Of a stretch of 64,000 nucleotides of DNA, positions 43,273 through 52,534 are shown piece after piece. This DNA is from Nitrospina sp. Lineage in GTDB: Bacteria > Nitrospinota > Nitrospinia > Nitrospinales > JACRGP01. The notes under the pieces were generated by a model that saw only the letters and a program-made list of their open reading frames with translations, was not told the DNA's origin and did not search any database. The stretch covers positions 1 to 64,000 of the forward strand of contig JACAVV010000016.1 in assembly GCA_024648695.1 (NCBI GenBank). Direction: 5' to 3'. A program made the translations under genes and the position numbers. Position 1 is the first letter of the stretch. Each line of letters starts with the position of its first letter.

Positions 43273-44594
43273 TGAATCCCGTGATTGATTTAAAAAAGTA
43301 TCGATCTTTTTTTGAAGATACCTCACTGGTAAAAAAGGGAGGGCGGGTCAACCGCATCATAGGATTGGTGCTCGAAGGGGACGGTCCCGCAGTTTCAGTG
43401 GGGAGTTTGTGCACAGTGTATCCAGGCAACGACCGTGAACCGGTGGAGGCGCAGGTGGTGGGGTATCGTGATAATCGGACTTTATTGATGCCTCTTGGGG
43501 AAATAATAGGGATTGAACCGGGAAGCTATATTGAATCGAAAGACGATTATCCCAAATTCAACGTGTCCGAAGGTTTGTTGGGCCGGGTTGTGGATGGAAT
43601 GGGTCAACCCCTGGATGGTAAAGGCCCGATCGTTATTGGTCAGAATTATCCTTTGATGGGATCGCAAATGAATCCTCTGGACCGGGGTCGGATCCACCAA
43701 CCCCTGGATGTCGGCATTCGGGCTATCAATGGATTGCTCACCTGCGCCCGGGGCCAGCGTCTGGGAATTCTCGCCGGAACCGGTGTGGGGAAGTCGGTTT
43801 TGATGGGCATGATCGCCCGCAATACCGAAGCGGAAATCAGCGTCATTGCATTGGTCGGAGAACGTGGCCGTGAGGTTAAAGAATTTATCGAGGACAACCT
43901 GGGAGAGGAAGGACTGAAAAAATCCATTGTCGTGGCCGCCGCTTCGGACCAGCCTCCACTCGTCCGCCTGCGGGCCGCCTATGTTGCAACCACCATTGCG
44001 GAATACTTTCGCGATCAGGGGAAGGACGTTTTGTTGATGATGGATTCGGTGACGCGTTTCGCTCTGGCGCAAAGGGAAATTGGACTCTCTGTTGGAGAGC
44101 CTCCAACCACGCGCGGATTCACCCCATCGGTGTTTTCCATTCTTCCCAAACTTCTGGAGCGTGCCGGTACAGGACCCGGCAAAGGAACGATCACCGGACT
44201 GTATACGGTGCTGGTGGAAGGGGACGATCTCAATGAACCTATTTCCGATGCCTTGCGCGCGGTGCTGGATGGGCATATCGTGTTGTCCCGCGATCTCGCC
44301 GCCCACAACCATTTCCCGGCAATTGATATTCTGAACAGCACCAGCCGTCTCATGATCGATGTGACTTCCAAAGAACATTATGAATTGTCCATGAAGTTCA
44401 AGGACGTATTGGCGACCTATAAAGAGGCCGAGGAACTCATCAACCTGGGTGCGTATGCCCGAGGAAGCAATCCCAAAATCGATCTGGCAATCCAGAAGAT
44501 CGATGTGTTCAATCAATATCTGCGCCAGGGAATTCTGGATAGAAGTAATCACGGGCAAAGCCTGCAAACGCTTCAACAAATTCTGGCTAACTGA
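43269..44594 (+). CDS. fliI: Flagellum-specific ATP synthase FliI
   Basis: A 441-aa hexameric ATPase of the flagellar type III export apparatus, homologous to F1-beta. Walker A is GILAGTGVGKSVLMG (about 167-181). The Walker B region is DVLLMMDSVTRFALAQREIG, and the catalytic GERGREV motif is present. Standard length, 4-base overlap with fliH. Confidence 0.97.
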   Translation: MMNPVIDLKKYRSFFEDTSLVKKGGRVNRIIGLVLEGDGPAVSVGSLCTVYPGNDREPVEAQVVGYRDNRTLLMPLGEIIGIEPGSYIESKDDYPKFNVSEGLLGRVVDGMGQPLDGKGPIVIGQNYPLMGSQMNPLDRGRIHQPLDVGIRAINGLLTCARGQRLGILAGTGVGKSVLMGMIARNTEAEISVIALVGERGREVKEFIEDNLGEEGLKKSIVVAAASDQPPLVRLRAAYVATTIAEYFRDQGKDVLLMMDSVTRFALAQREIGLSVGEPPTTRGFTPSVFSILPKLLERAGTGPGKGTITGLYTVLVEGDDLNEPISDALRAVLDGHIVLSRDLAAHNHFPAIDILNSTSRLMIDVTSKEHYELSMKFKDVLATYKEAEELINLGAYARGSNPKIDLAIQKIDVFNQYLRQGILDRSNHGQSLQTLQQILAN

Positions 44595-44596
44595 TC

Positions 44597-45049
44597 ATGC
44601 GTTTCCGTTTTCAAACGATTTTGAACCTGAGAAAAAACCAGGAAGATCAGGTCAAACGTGACTTTGGCCGGGTGAACCAGCACGTGGTGAAGCAGGAAGA
44701 GACTTTGCAGTTTCTTGAAAAAATTGAGACGGATACTCATAACGTGGTCCAACACAGGTTTCAGCAAGGGATTGCGGGAAATGCGACCCAACTCTACGAC
44801 GAATTTTTCGAAGGGATAAAAATTCAAAAGAGCCAGCAAAAAAAAGTGGTGGATGAAGCTAAAACCCGCCTGGAGGCAAAACGGGAAGAACTTGTAGAAG
44901 CCATGCGCCGGCGCAGAGTTCTGGAAATCCTGAAAGAGCGAAATCAGAAAGATTATGAGGCGCAACAACAAAAGCTCGAACAAAGCGAACTTGATGAAAT
45001 CGCTGCGCAACAACATCGATTGAGGACTCATGAATTCCTTGAGGATTAA
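44597..45049 (+). CDS. fliJ: Flagellar export chaperone FliJ
   Basis: A 150-aa almost wholly helical, coiled-coil protein (FRFQTILNLRKNQEDQVKRD at the start), matching FliJ in length and position directly after fliI. It binds the FliI ring and export-gate substrates. The end overlaps the following motE-like gene by 20 bases. Confidence 0.92.
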   Translation: MRFRFQTILNLRKNQEDQVKRDFGRVNQHVVKQEETLQFLEKIETDTHNVVQHRFQQGIAGNATQLYDEFFEGIKIQKSQQKKVVDEAKTRLEAKREELVEAMRRRRVLEILKERNQKDYEAQQQKLEQSELDEIAAQQHRLRTHEFLED

Positions 45050-45908
45050 ATTTATTCCGATCATTAATAAGGGACCCTCCTCTACCCTGGCGAGAGAGGG
45101 AAGGGTGAGTGGGAATAATAAAGCCAAAGTCCTACCATTAAAAGTGCCCTTAAAAAAGCCATTGGGCAATTTAATTGATAATTTTGATCCTGATCACTTA
45201 TCCATAACCGGGCTTAATTATAGCTCCGAAACTCAAACCCGGAATAAAATATACCTTAAGCCAAATTGGACGTGGTTATCCAAAAGCTTTTCTTCGCTTT
45301 TAATCCTGGTTTGTTTGCCTCTGCTTAATTTTTCTCCGGGTTTTCATTCCATTGCCCTTGCACAGGAAAAAACAGAAACTCCGGGTGCGGGACCACAAAG
45401 CACAGCAAGTGAAAATGGTGCGCAGGAGAAAAACGGGACGGAGTCCAATAAACCCAAAGCACCTGTAACCTTGCCCAAACGGACTTCTACCCTGAATCCT
45501 CAAACCCTGCGAATGATGGAATTGATCGAGAAGAAAAACCGCGAGTTGAAGGAACGGGAAGTGGAATTAAAGCTGAAAGAACAGGCATTGAAAACTTTGG
45601 AAGAACAAGTGCTGGCCGACCTGAAAAAGGTCGAAGATGCCTTGAACAAAAGCCGGGAACAATTCGGTATGCGCAAGGAGATGATTGATAATAATATCAA
45701 TTCCCTTGTAAAAGTTTATTCCTCCATGCGACCGGATGATGCGGCCACTTTATTAGGGATTCTGGATGAGGACATTGCGGTACAAATCATCTCCCGGATG
45801 AAGAGTAAAAACGCGGGCCAGGTGATGGGGAAAATGGATACCAAAGTGGCTAAAAATATCAGTGAGAAAATCGCAGGAATCCGGGCAACGAAAAAACGCA
45901 GAAAATAA
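45030..45908 (+). CDS. MotE/FlbB-like flagellar protein with MgtE-N domain
   Basis: A 292-aa protein. The N-terminal about 75 residues are unlike the family and include a stretch (GPSSTLAREGRVSG) that is a translated copy of the dispersed REP-like palindrome. A membrane segment follows (about 88-110), then a Pro/Thr-rich linker, a coiled coil (about 155-225) and a C-terminal MgtE_N/MotE domain (YSSMRPDDAATLLGILDEDI, then VMGKMDTKVAKNISEKIA). MotE/FlbB chaperones stator or basal-body parts. The true start may be downstream of the repeat, but no better ATG exists before the membrane segment. Confidence 0.8.
   Translation: MNSLRIKFIPIINKGPSSTLAREGRVSGNNKAKVLPLKVPLKKPLGNLIDNFDPDHLSITGLNYSSETQTRNKIYLKPNWTWLSKSFSSLLILVCLPLLNFSPGFHSIALAQEKTETPGAGPQSTASENGAQEKNGTESNKPKAPVTLPKRTSTLNPQTLRMMELIEKKNRELKEREVELKLKEQALKTLEEQVLADLKKVEDALNKSREQFGMRKEMIDNNINSLVKVYSSMRPDDAATLLGILDEDIAVQIISRMKSKNAGQVMGKMDTKVAKNISEKIAGIRATKKRRK
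45071..45113. repeat. REP-like palindrome, copy 6, inside the motE-like 5' end
   Basis: GGGACCCTCCTCTACCC and GGCGAGAGAGGGAAGGGTGAG form an imperfect palindrome. It is read in frame near the N-terminus of the motE-like gene. Confidence 0.6.
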
Positions 45909-45916
45909 ATTCTGAA

Positions 45917-46612
45917 TCAATCTTTTTCGGAATCAGCTTCCTCTTGCTTTTTTTCCTTTTCCCTTTCCCTGATTTGTTCGGGGGAAACTGTTCCCAGGGA
46001 AAGCAGGGACTTGATACCCTCTTCCGGGGGCACCGACAAAACAGTCACTTGGTTTTTTGGAACGAACAAAAGAAAACCTGTAGTCGGGTTGGGTGTGCAG
46101 GGAATGAAAATATTCTGAAATTCCTTGCTCCCGATTTTAAAGGCAAGTTCGCCTGTCGTATCTTTCGACACCAAACCAAACGCTCGGGTACCTTCTTTGG
46201 GAAAGTCCACCATGCTGAATTTTTTGAACGCTTGAGTATCGGATTGCGAAATGGCCTCCATCAAATGCTTTATGCTGATATAGATCACCCGCACAAATGG
46301 AATCCGGTTTAAATAGGATTCACCCCATTTTACAATTTTGTTGCCAAAAATGTTCGAAGCGAACAACCCCACCAGAAAGACCATGGTGAATATAAGGATG
46401 AAACCCAAACCGGGCAAATGAAAATCTTCCGGCAGTGGCAGGTTGAATTGAACGATGAGGTTCGTCACCAATGGGGCCATGGCTTTATCGACCCGTCTTA
46501 TCACAAAGGCAAATACAAAATAGGTGAACACAATGGGGATGACGACCAATACTCCGAAGATCATCGTCTTCTTCAGGGAACTATTAATTTTTTGTCGAAA
46601 GGCGGTGAACAT
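45917..46612 (-). CDS. DUF502-family inner-membrane protein
   Basis: A 231-aa protein with two membrane segments (about 18-43 and 66-90) followed by a cytoplasmic or periplasmic domain with the family motifs PFVRVIYISIKHLMEAI and PCTPNPTTGFLLFVP. DUF502 proteins have no assigned biochemical role that I can state with confidence; in plants, homologues are membrane trafficking-related LCV-like proteins. It is convergent with the flagellar operon and close to the end of the pilus cluster. Confidence 0.88.
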   Translation of the reverse strand: MFTAFRQKINSSLKKTMIFGVLVVIPIVFTYFVFAFVIRRVDKAMAPLVTNLIVQFNLPLPEDFHLPGLGFILIFTMVFLVGLFASNIFGNKIVKWGESYLNRIPFVRVIYISIKHLMEAISQSDTQAFKKFSMVDFPKEGTRAFGLVSKDTTGELAFKIGSKEFQNIFIPCTPNPTTGFLLFVPKNQVTVLSVPPEEGIKSLLSLGTVSPEQIREREKEKKQEEADSEKD

Positions 46613-46666
46613 GGCAATGAAGTGGGCAAACAGGGTTGAAATAGTATAAGTGAACCCGGAACGGCC

Positions 46667-48016
46667 TCACTGCAGGGATTTCAAGTGTTCTTCTACCTGG
46701 GAACCCAAAACGGGATGCGAGATCATTCCAAACTGGAGAAAGCGGCGGTAAAAATTCAGAGCATTGACCCGGTCTCCCAATTCCTCGTACAACACGGCCA
46801 GATTGTAATTGGTCGCGGCGTCCTTCGGGCTTTTAGCGAGGGCCTTGTTCAGAATGGCTTTGGCCTGCTCCAGCTGGTTCAATTTTTTGTAGATCACCGA
46901 AAGGTTGTTATAGGACTCCAGATTTTCGGGATCGAGTTCGATGGCTTTCTGATAGTTGGCCACGGCTCCATTATAATTTCCTTTGAGATAGTATACCACC
47001 CCAATATTATTGTAGGCCTTCACATATCTCGGATTTAAATAAAGCGCGCGCAAAAGATCTTCGGTCGCTTGATCGAACATATTGAGTTCTTTGTAAATCA
47101 CACCCATATTGTTAAACACATCCGGGTTGGACGGGTCCAGCTCTGCGGCTTTGCGAAAATTGATGAGACTCTTTTCCAGGTCGCCGGCTTCCTGAAAGAA
47201 AACGCCGCGATTGAAAAAATAATTGCTGTCCTGGAAAATATCTCCCAGACTTTTGCTCTCGGGTACTTTCTTCTCCAACTCGCGTAGAGGAGGAGGTTGA
47301 ACCCGGGAAGGAGGAGGGGGAGCGCTTGACAAGGAAGCTACCTTTTGTAGCGGCTCTTCCATTTCCGGTTCGGAATGGACCCGCACCGACCGGTTTTTCT
47401 CTTCTTTTCGGGCAATGGGTTTTTCCTTTACCGGAACCGGATCCACGACGATGTCGTCTGCCCCGGACTCCAAATCATTAATGCCTGCCATCGCGTCCTC
47501 AAAATCGCTGAACTCATCATCGGTCGAATCCATCCCGATGAAATCCTGTTCGGTGTCATCAACAATGGTGTTTTTGATAGAAGGTTTTTTGGGAATGAGA
47601 TGTTTTTTGCTGAGAACAGGGACCGGCGTTTTTTTCTCTAGAGTGGGAATGGCTCTCACCGATTCCCGGTCGGGTTCTTTAGTTGAGGCTTTAACGGGAA
47701 ACTCTTCAGTTTCTTCAGAATCCCCTGCTGGGGGCATTTCCACAGGAATCAGAGTTTCTACAGGCTGGGTATTTTTTTCCAGAAGGGGCAGTTGCGTGAT
47801 ACTTTGACGAGAAGGGTCCAGTGCTCCGGCGTAAATCAAAAACCCCAGAACCGCCAATAAAAAAACGATGATCGTGATTCCCCTCAGCGTCGATTTGTTG
47901 CCGGAGGCACGGAAAATCTGAGGTTCCAGCTTACCGGTTTCAGGAACCTGGGACGGGGCTTCTGGATTGCTTTTTCTGCGAACCGCTTTTTTTAAACTGT
48001 CTGCGATTAAACTCAA
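46667..48016 (-). CDS. TPR protein of the pilus cluster (MshN-like)
   Basis: A 449-aa protein: short cytoplasmic N-terminus (MSLIADSLKKAVRRK), one membrane segment (about 44-64), a long acidic and Pro-rich linker (about 75-250), then about five tetratricopeptide repeats (about 260-440), for example VFNNMGVIYKELNMFDQATE and SYNNLSVIYKKLNQLEQAKA. The architecture fits MshN/GspB-like periplasmic scaffolds that recruit a secretin. It overlaps the AAA gene by four bases (ATGA). Confidence 0.85.
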   Translation of the reverse strand: MSLIADSLKKAVRRKSNPEAPSQVPETGKLEPQIFRASGNKSTLRGITIIVFLLAVLGFLIYAGALDPSRQSITQLPLLEKNTQPVETLIPVEMPPAGDSEETEEFPVKASTKEPDRESVRAIPTLEKKTPVPVLSKKHLIPKKPSIKNTIVDDTEQDFIGMDSTDDEFSDFEDAMAGINDLESGADDIVVDPVPVKEKPIARKEEKNRSVRVHSEPEMEEPLQKVASLSSAPPPPSRVQPPPLRELEKKVPESKSLGDIFQDSNYFFNRGVFFQEAGDLEKSLINFRKAAELDPSNPDVFNNMGVIYKELNMFDQATEDLLRALYLNPRYVKAYNNIGVVYYLKGNYNGAVANYQKAIELDPENLESYNNLSVIYKKLNQLEQAKAILNKALAKSPKDAATNYNLAVLYEELGDRVNALNFYRRFLQFGMISHPVLGSQVEEHLKSLQ

Positions 48017-49491
48017 GAACGCCCTCCTCCCCCGGAGGACTTGGTCACGGCAAACATCATCGGCTTTCTGCCGGTATGTTCCAGAGCGTTGAAATAAATA
48101 CGAGCCGTTTTGGCATCTTCATAGGGCCCGACATAAACCACGTACCAGACCTGGCCCATCGTTTCTACCTGCTTCCAGTATGCGCCAAAACCCTCTTTAA
48201 TCAATTTTTTTACGCTATCTTTGGCCTGGCTGAGGGAACTCAGTGAATAGACCTGAATACGGTAATGCCCCTTTCCCTGCATTCCCTGGGTCAGAGAATT
48301 CGGATCTTCCCCCACGGTTCCAGAATCAGGATCGATCCTTTCGCCTATTGGGTTTGCAAGTCCCGTTTCATCTTCGGAGGAATTCAAAATTAATGGAGTT
48401 TCTTTCAGGCGATTTTTTTCTGCCGCGGAATTTTGACTGGAGCCAAAAAACTTTTCCGGAAGCGATTGTATTCCTGCCCCAAAGAAAAAAGCCAGGCCAC
48501 AAATAAAAAATATTGCTGAAAGAATCAAGGGTAACTGGTTTTTGAAAAAACTCTTGAAGAAGTAACCTTTCTCTTCCTCTCCCAGTAAACTGCGTATCGC
48601 CTGCTTCACCTGGGAACTGCCAATGGTGTCGATCTGGTCGTTATAACCGGCCAATAAAGCGCGGTCGCACACGAGATTGATCAAACGCGGATAGCCCTGG
48701 GAATAATTGTAAATATCGTTGAACGAAGACTTGGTAAAGTTAACGGAAGTACCGGCTCCTGCAACCAGAATGCGGTGGCTGATATAGTTCTTTGTTTCTT
48801 CACGCGTCATGGGAATGATTTCGTAGCGAATGGAGATGCGTTGATTCAACTGTTTTAATACGGGCAGGTTCAACTTGTCATTCAATTCCAACTGGCCGAC
48901 AAAAATGATTTGAAGCAGTTTTTCCTTTTCTGTTTCCAGATTGGATAAAATACGCAACTGCTCCATGACTTCCAGCGACAGGTTTTGCGCTTCGTCAATA
49001 ATGAGAACCGTAGAGCCGCCCTCTTCATGTTGTTTCAACAGATAGGCATTCAGTGCGTCGATCAATTCCTTTTTGGGCGCTTTGTTGATCCAGTTGTACT
49101 CAGAACTTGAAAGCTCCCGGGTTTTGCTGACACCCTCACCATTTTCATCTGCGCTTACGGTAGACACCATGGCGGGTCTGGACTGGAATGAGCGCAAGGG
49201 TTTCACGCCCAAATCGTGCAAACAGGTTCTTAATAAATCCATGTCCGAAAGCATGGGATTCAATATCAACGCAACCTGAACGTTCGGATCCAACTGCTCC
49301 AGCAAACAGCGGCACAGGGTCGTTTTGCCCATTCCCACGTCCCCGGTTACGACCATGAACCCTTCCTTTTGCCGGACTCCATACAGCATGTGTTCCAGCG
49401 CACCCTGATGTTGCTTGCTCAAAAAGAAAAACTTCGGGTCAGGGGTCAGGCTGAACGGTTTTTCCAGAAATCTGTAATAGTGTTCATACAT
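48013..49491 (-). CDS. ExeA/MshM-like AAA ATPase with C-terminal SPOR domain
   Basis: A 492-aa protein. The N-terminal ExeA/GspA-type ATPase (about 1-275) has Walker A GDVGMGKTTL (about 48-57) and Walker B VLIIDEAQNLS (about 166-176). A membrane segment follows (about 313-335), then a linker and a periplasmic SPOR domain (about 410-485, HYRIQVYSLSSLSQAKDSVK, VWYVVYVGPYEDAKTARIY) that binds denuded peptidoglycan. GspA-like ATPases help secretins pass the murein layer, which fits its place between the secretin and TPR genes. Confidence 0.9.
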   Translation of the reverse strand: MYEHYYRFLEKPFSLTPDPKFFFLSKQHQGALEHMLYGVRQKEGFMVVTGDVGMGKTTLCRCLLEQLDPNVQVALILNPMLSDMDLLRTCLHDLGVKPLRSFQSRPAMVSTVSADENGEGVSKTRELSSSEYNWINKAPKKELIDALNAYLLKQHEEGGSTVLIIDEAQNLSLEVMEQLRILSNLETEKEKLLQIIFVGQLELNDKLNLPVLKQLNQRISIRYEIIPMTREETKNYISHRILVAGAGTSVNFTKSSFNDIYNYSQGYPRLINLVCDRALLAGYNDQIDTIGSSQVKQAIRSLLGEEEKGYFFKSFFKNQLPLILSAIFFICGLAFFFGAGIQSLPEKFFGSSQNSAAEKNRLKETPLILNSSEDETGLANPIGERIDPDSGTVGEDPNSLTQGMQGKGHYRIQVYSLSSLSQAKDSVKKLIKEGFGAYWKQVETMGQVWYVVYVGPYEDAKTARIYFNALEHTGRKPMMFAVTKSSGGGGRS

Positions 49492-49509
49492 AGTCTGCCA
49501 ACCCGTTCA

Positions 49510-51294
49510 TTAGTTTAATAACTCGTCATCCAGGGGATAAGGAATCCTCTTGATCCTGCTTCGCTCAATCCTAGTGCGGTCGTCTATAGCCATGCCCGCC
49601 ATGATTTCAGGAATGAGCATGATGACCAACTCGGTTTTTTCACGCGTTTCCTCTTCGTGCTGAAACATTCGGCCAACATAGGGAATGTTTTGTAGAAAGG
49701 GAATACCGTTGACATCCTTTTCCACCCGCGTTTTCATCAGGCCGCCGATAACAATGGTTTGCCCGTTGTTTGCCATCACCACGTTGTTCGATTCCCGCAC
49801 ATCCAGAACGGGCACTGAGTTCTGCCCATCGGGAGACAACCGTTCACCGGATTTTTCCGAGATGCTGGTGTTGATGCTCATCATCACCTTGCCATTAGGG
49901 TTGATCTGCGGTACCACGTCCATCACGATACCAATGGTGACCGTTTCTGGAATAAATTCCGTTGTGGTGGCCCCCTCGATGGTGATCACTTCTGGAATGA
50001 AAAACACATCCTCCGTGCCCACCTTGATCACCGCCCTCTGATTGTTCATTGTCGCGATTTTCGGACTGGACAACACTTTCACCTTGCCCTGAGTAGCCAG
50101 CATGTCGACGACCACTTCAAGATTCGAAGCCGTCAATCCCAGGGCAAAGTTGGATGCTCCAGCCAAAGCGGTTCCTGGAAAATCAATACCGTTGAAATTG
50201 CTTGTACTATTATTAAAAAAAGTCACCGGACTCACCTGGCTCCAGTCGATTCCCAGTTCGTGACTTTTATTCAGGGTCACTTCTATGATTTTAGCCTCAA
50301 TAAATACCTGCCGATGCACCGAGCCTTCCACGGCTTCCAGGAATTCCGCCACCTGCAACAGGGTTTCCGGGTCACTCCTCACCAAAATGATTCCCGCCTG
50401 CTTGTTTATCGAATAATACTCGTCTTTTTTGGGCCTGCTGTCATTTGCGGTTTGGCTGTTGGTTGAACTGTTTGAACCGGTTCCCGGCAGTACCGAAGAA
50501 ATGCTGGTGGACGTGGGTGTGAGCGACACATTATCGATGGCATCTGCCGATCCCCCGACCAGATTTTCGAGTCCGCTTTTGATTTCGCGCCATAGATTAG
50601 CTTCCTCCGAAGACTGGATGGAGCTTGCGGTGCGTTGCGTTCCCGTAATGCTTCCCGATACCGTTCCCGTTGCCTGATTGGTTCCGCTGGAAGGAGCCGT
50701 CGATCCGATTCCCGTGACTCCGGACCCGCTGGTAGCCTGCACACTGCTACGGCCGATGCGGCGGGATATGATGTAGTTCAGATTGAATATGCGCGTGACT
50801 CGCTTTTGAGGCGCGACCTTGATGAAACGACCGTCAATCGTATAATCCAGCTTCAAGGGTTTCAACATATTGTCCAAAGCTTCGCGCAGGGACACGTCTT
50901 CCAAATCGATGGTCACCGTTTTCTGGATTTCGGGATCGATAACAATATTGTGCTTGATTTCTTTTGACAGTGCGAGAAGAACGGTCTTGATATCCACGTC
51001 CTGGGCCGACAAGGTCAATCGCGGACCGGGAGTCCGGGTGGGTTTGGTTTTTTTGTCCCATTGCGTGATAAGAATTTCCGGTTGCTTTTGCCGCTTTGGG
51101 GGAGTCACATGCATCCTGGACGCCTGTGTGGTCACCAGATTTTGCATGGGTTGCACGGTTGGTTTCGGTGAACCCACCTCGGGCGGATCCTCCAGGGAAG
51201 ATGCGGTATCGATCCTCGTGGCGCAGGAGGTCACGGTGGCCAGACAAAGCAATCCCAAGCCAACTCTCAAAATGTGATTCAGCCTAAATCGCAT
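49510..51294 (-). CDS. PilQ/MshL-type secretin lipoprotein
   Basis: A 594-aa outer-membrane secretin. The signal peptide ends in a lipobox (LATVTSC, Cys about 24). A STN/N0 domain at about 88-160 (VDIKTVLLALSKEIKHNIVI in part) leads to a Ser/Thr-rich variable loop (about 190-295) and then the N1 and secretin domains (about 300-575, with VFIEAKIIEVTLNKSHELGI, VKVLSSPKIATMNNQRA and TIVIGGLMKTR). The order matches MshL more than PilQ. It forms the exit pore of the pilus. A sigma70-like promoter lies 33 bases upstream. Confidence 0.93.
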   Translation of the reverse strand: MRFRLNHILRVGLGLLCLATVTSCATRIDTASSLEDPPEVGSPKPTVQPMQNLVTTQASRMHVTPPKRQKQPEILITQWDKKTKPTRTPGPRLTLSAQDVDIKTVLLALSKEIKHNIVIDPEIQKTVTIDLEDVSLREALDNMLKPLKLDYTIDGRFIKVAPQKRVTRIFNLNYIISRRIGRSSVQATSGSGVTGIGSTAPSSGTNQATGTVSGSITGTQRTASSIQSSEEANLWREIKSGLENLVGGSADAIDNVSLTPTSTSISSVLPGTGSNSSTNSQTANDSRPKKDEYYSINKQAGIILVRSDPETLLQVAEFLEAVEGSVHRQVFIEAKIIEVTLNKSHELGIDWSQVSPVTFFNNSTSNFNGIDFPGTALAGASNFALGLTASNLEVVVDMLATQGKVKVLSSPKIATMNNQRAVIKVGTEDVFFIPEVITIEGATTTEFIPETVTIGIVMDVVPQINPNGKVMMSINTSISEKSGERLSPDGQNSVPVLDVRESNNVVMANNGQTIVIGGLMKTRVEKDVNGIPFLQNIPYVGRMFQHEEETREKTELVIMLIPEIMAGMAIDDRTRIERSRIKRIPYPLDDELLN

Positions 51295-51326
51295 AAATTT
51301 CCACTATTTTCCTATATTTGCATAAA

Positions 51327-51355
51327 ATTATACCAAATTAAGGTACAATAGTTAA
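51327..51355 (-). promoter_or_regulatory. Sigma70-like promoter upstream of the secretin gene
   Basis: On the minus strand: -35 TTAACT, 17-base spacer, -10 TATAAT (6 of 6). It lies in the 187-base gap between the PilP-like gene and the secretin gene, so the last three genes may be transcribed separately. Confidence 0.45.
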
Positions 51356-51481
51356 GAGGATATGTCTATAAAATATTGATTTTTTAGGACTTTTTGGATT
51401 TTTCGAATGAGGTGGGAAAGTGGGTGTTTACAAGTAGCCCCGGATATTCAGAACAGGGGGAAAATGTATTCAAAGAACAAA

Positions 51482-51943
51482 CTAATCGGAGTCGACCACT
51501 TTTACCTTAAAGGGAGGGCGGTTCAGATCCAGCACCGTCTGTCCGGAATCGTCCTGCAGGATGACATAACTTTTGGAAATCTCTAAAACGGTCTTACCGA
51601 AAATGCGGTCCCCTTCGACGTAGTTTTTGTTGTTGAGAGTGGCGACTCTTGTGCCATTAATACTCAGGACCGCTTGCAGTTTAATGTCTGGTGCCGAAAC
51701 CTCCACGGTTTCCACTTCCTTGATTTGGCTTCGAACATACACACCATCTGGCAGGAGAAATGGATTGAATCGTTTTTCCGCGTTTGAGGCCTGGGCGGGA
51801 TTGCTCAAAAATAACACAGTCATAACTATTGGGAACCAGCTATGAAGAAACGAAAAACCTCTCGTCCCACTTTTCTTGAGGAATATCCCCCTTCCCCTTT
51901 CCGGGAAAGAGGGTAGTTTAAAGTTTAGTGCATCACAAAACAT
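51482..51943 (-). CDS. PilP-like pilus alignment protein
   Basis: A 153-aa protein with an atypical N-terminus: residues 10-20 (LPSFPERGRGI) are a translated REP-like palindrome. A signal sequence then ends near NPAQASNA (about 54). The body (about 60-150) is a small beta-domain of the PilP/GspC HR type (DIKLQAVLSINGTRVATLNN in part, DRIFGKTVLEISKSYVILQD in part) with KSYVILQDDSGQTVLDL. It should link the PilN/O inner-membrane complex to the secretin. It overlaps the pilO-like gene end by 11 bases. Confidence 0.8.
   Translation of the reverse strand: MFCDALNFKLPSFPERGRGIFLKKSGTRGFSFLHSWFPIVMTVLFLSNPAQASNAEKRFNPFLLPDGVYVRSQIKEVETVEVSAPDIKLQAVLSINGTRVATLNNKNYVEGDRIFGKTVLEISKSYVILQDDSGQTVLDLNRPPFKVKVVDSD
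51884..51915. repeat. REP-like palindrome, copy 7, inside the pilP-like 5' end
   Basis: ATCCCCCTTCCCC and TTTCCGGGAAAGAGGG form part of the palindrome family and lie in the reading frame of the PilP-like gene, before its signal sequence. Confidence 0.55.
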
Positions 51944-52520
51944 ATAAATTCAGCCGCATTTCGGTTTCAATATTTGGGAGAATTTCATCCACGCGTTCTG
52001 TTCTCATTTTCGTGAGATTCACGATTGCTGGAATGGAATTCAAACCATTTAAAAAATGGATCAGTGCCTGGTAATCGCTGTGAATGGTCAGGTCCACGGT
52101 AACCCGCTTGAAATTCATCGTGCCCTGGGTCTCTTCCTTTTCCACGGTTTGAAAACTTCTGAGAATCGCTCCGTGGACATCCGCTTCCTGTTTCAGGCGG
52201 CGCAAAATCTCGATATCCTGCCCTTTCATCCGCGATTTAATTTCCTTGATGGTGCTTTTCAGGTCTTCAATACGCTTTTCAGTGATTCCGATTTGGAGCT
52301 TGGCTTTTTGGATTTCAGCAGGCGTGGATACCGCTTGCTGATAAATCGAAATGCTCTTTTCCAGTTCGTCCAGTTCCATTTGGGCCGTCTTGATCTTTTC
52401 TTCCTGGACTTCATATTCCAACAGGTAATACCCCATTCCCACAATGACAAGAAGAGTGATCACCAGTAGTACCAATTCTCTTTTTTGTAATTTTTTGCCT
52501 TTAAGCAATCCGGAAGCCAT
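51933..52520 (-). CDS. PilO-like pilus assembly protein
   Basis: A 195-aa inner-membrane protein: cytoplasmic N-terminus (MASGLLKGKKLQKRE), one membrane segment (about 16-34), a coiled coil (about 35-95) and a ferredoxin-like PilO domain (about 100-195, VTVDLTIHSDYQALIHFLNG). It should dimerise with the PilN part of the upstream fusion. It lies 14 bases after the PilM-PilN gene. Confidence 0.88.
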   Translation of the reverse strand: MASGLLKGKKLQKRELVLLVITLLVIVGMGYYLLEYEVQEEKIKTAQMELDELEKSISIYQQAVSTPAEIQKAKLQIGITEKRIEDLKSTIKEIKSRMKGQDIEILRRLKQEADVHGAILRSFQTVEKEETQGTMNFKRVTVDLTIHSDYQALIHFLNGLNSIPAIVNLTKMRTERVDEILPNIETEMRLNLYVL

Positions 52521-52534
52521 ACTCTGGTTTTCCT

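Noticed and set aside
43482-44579. Long 365-aa open frame antisense to fliI
   Set aside because: It lies fully within the well-conserved fliI gene and shows no protein family character, so it is a shadow frame.
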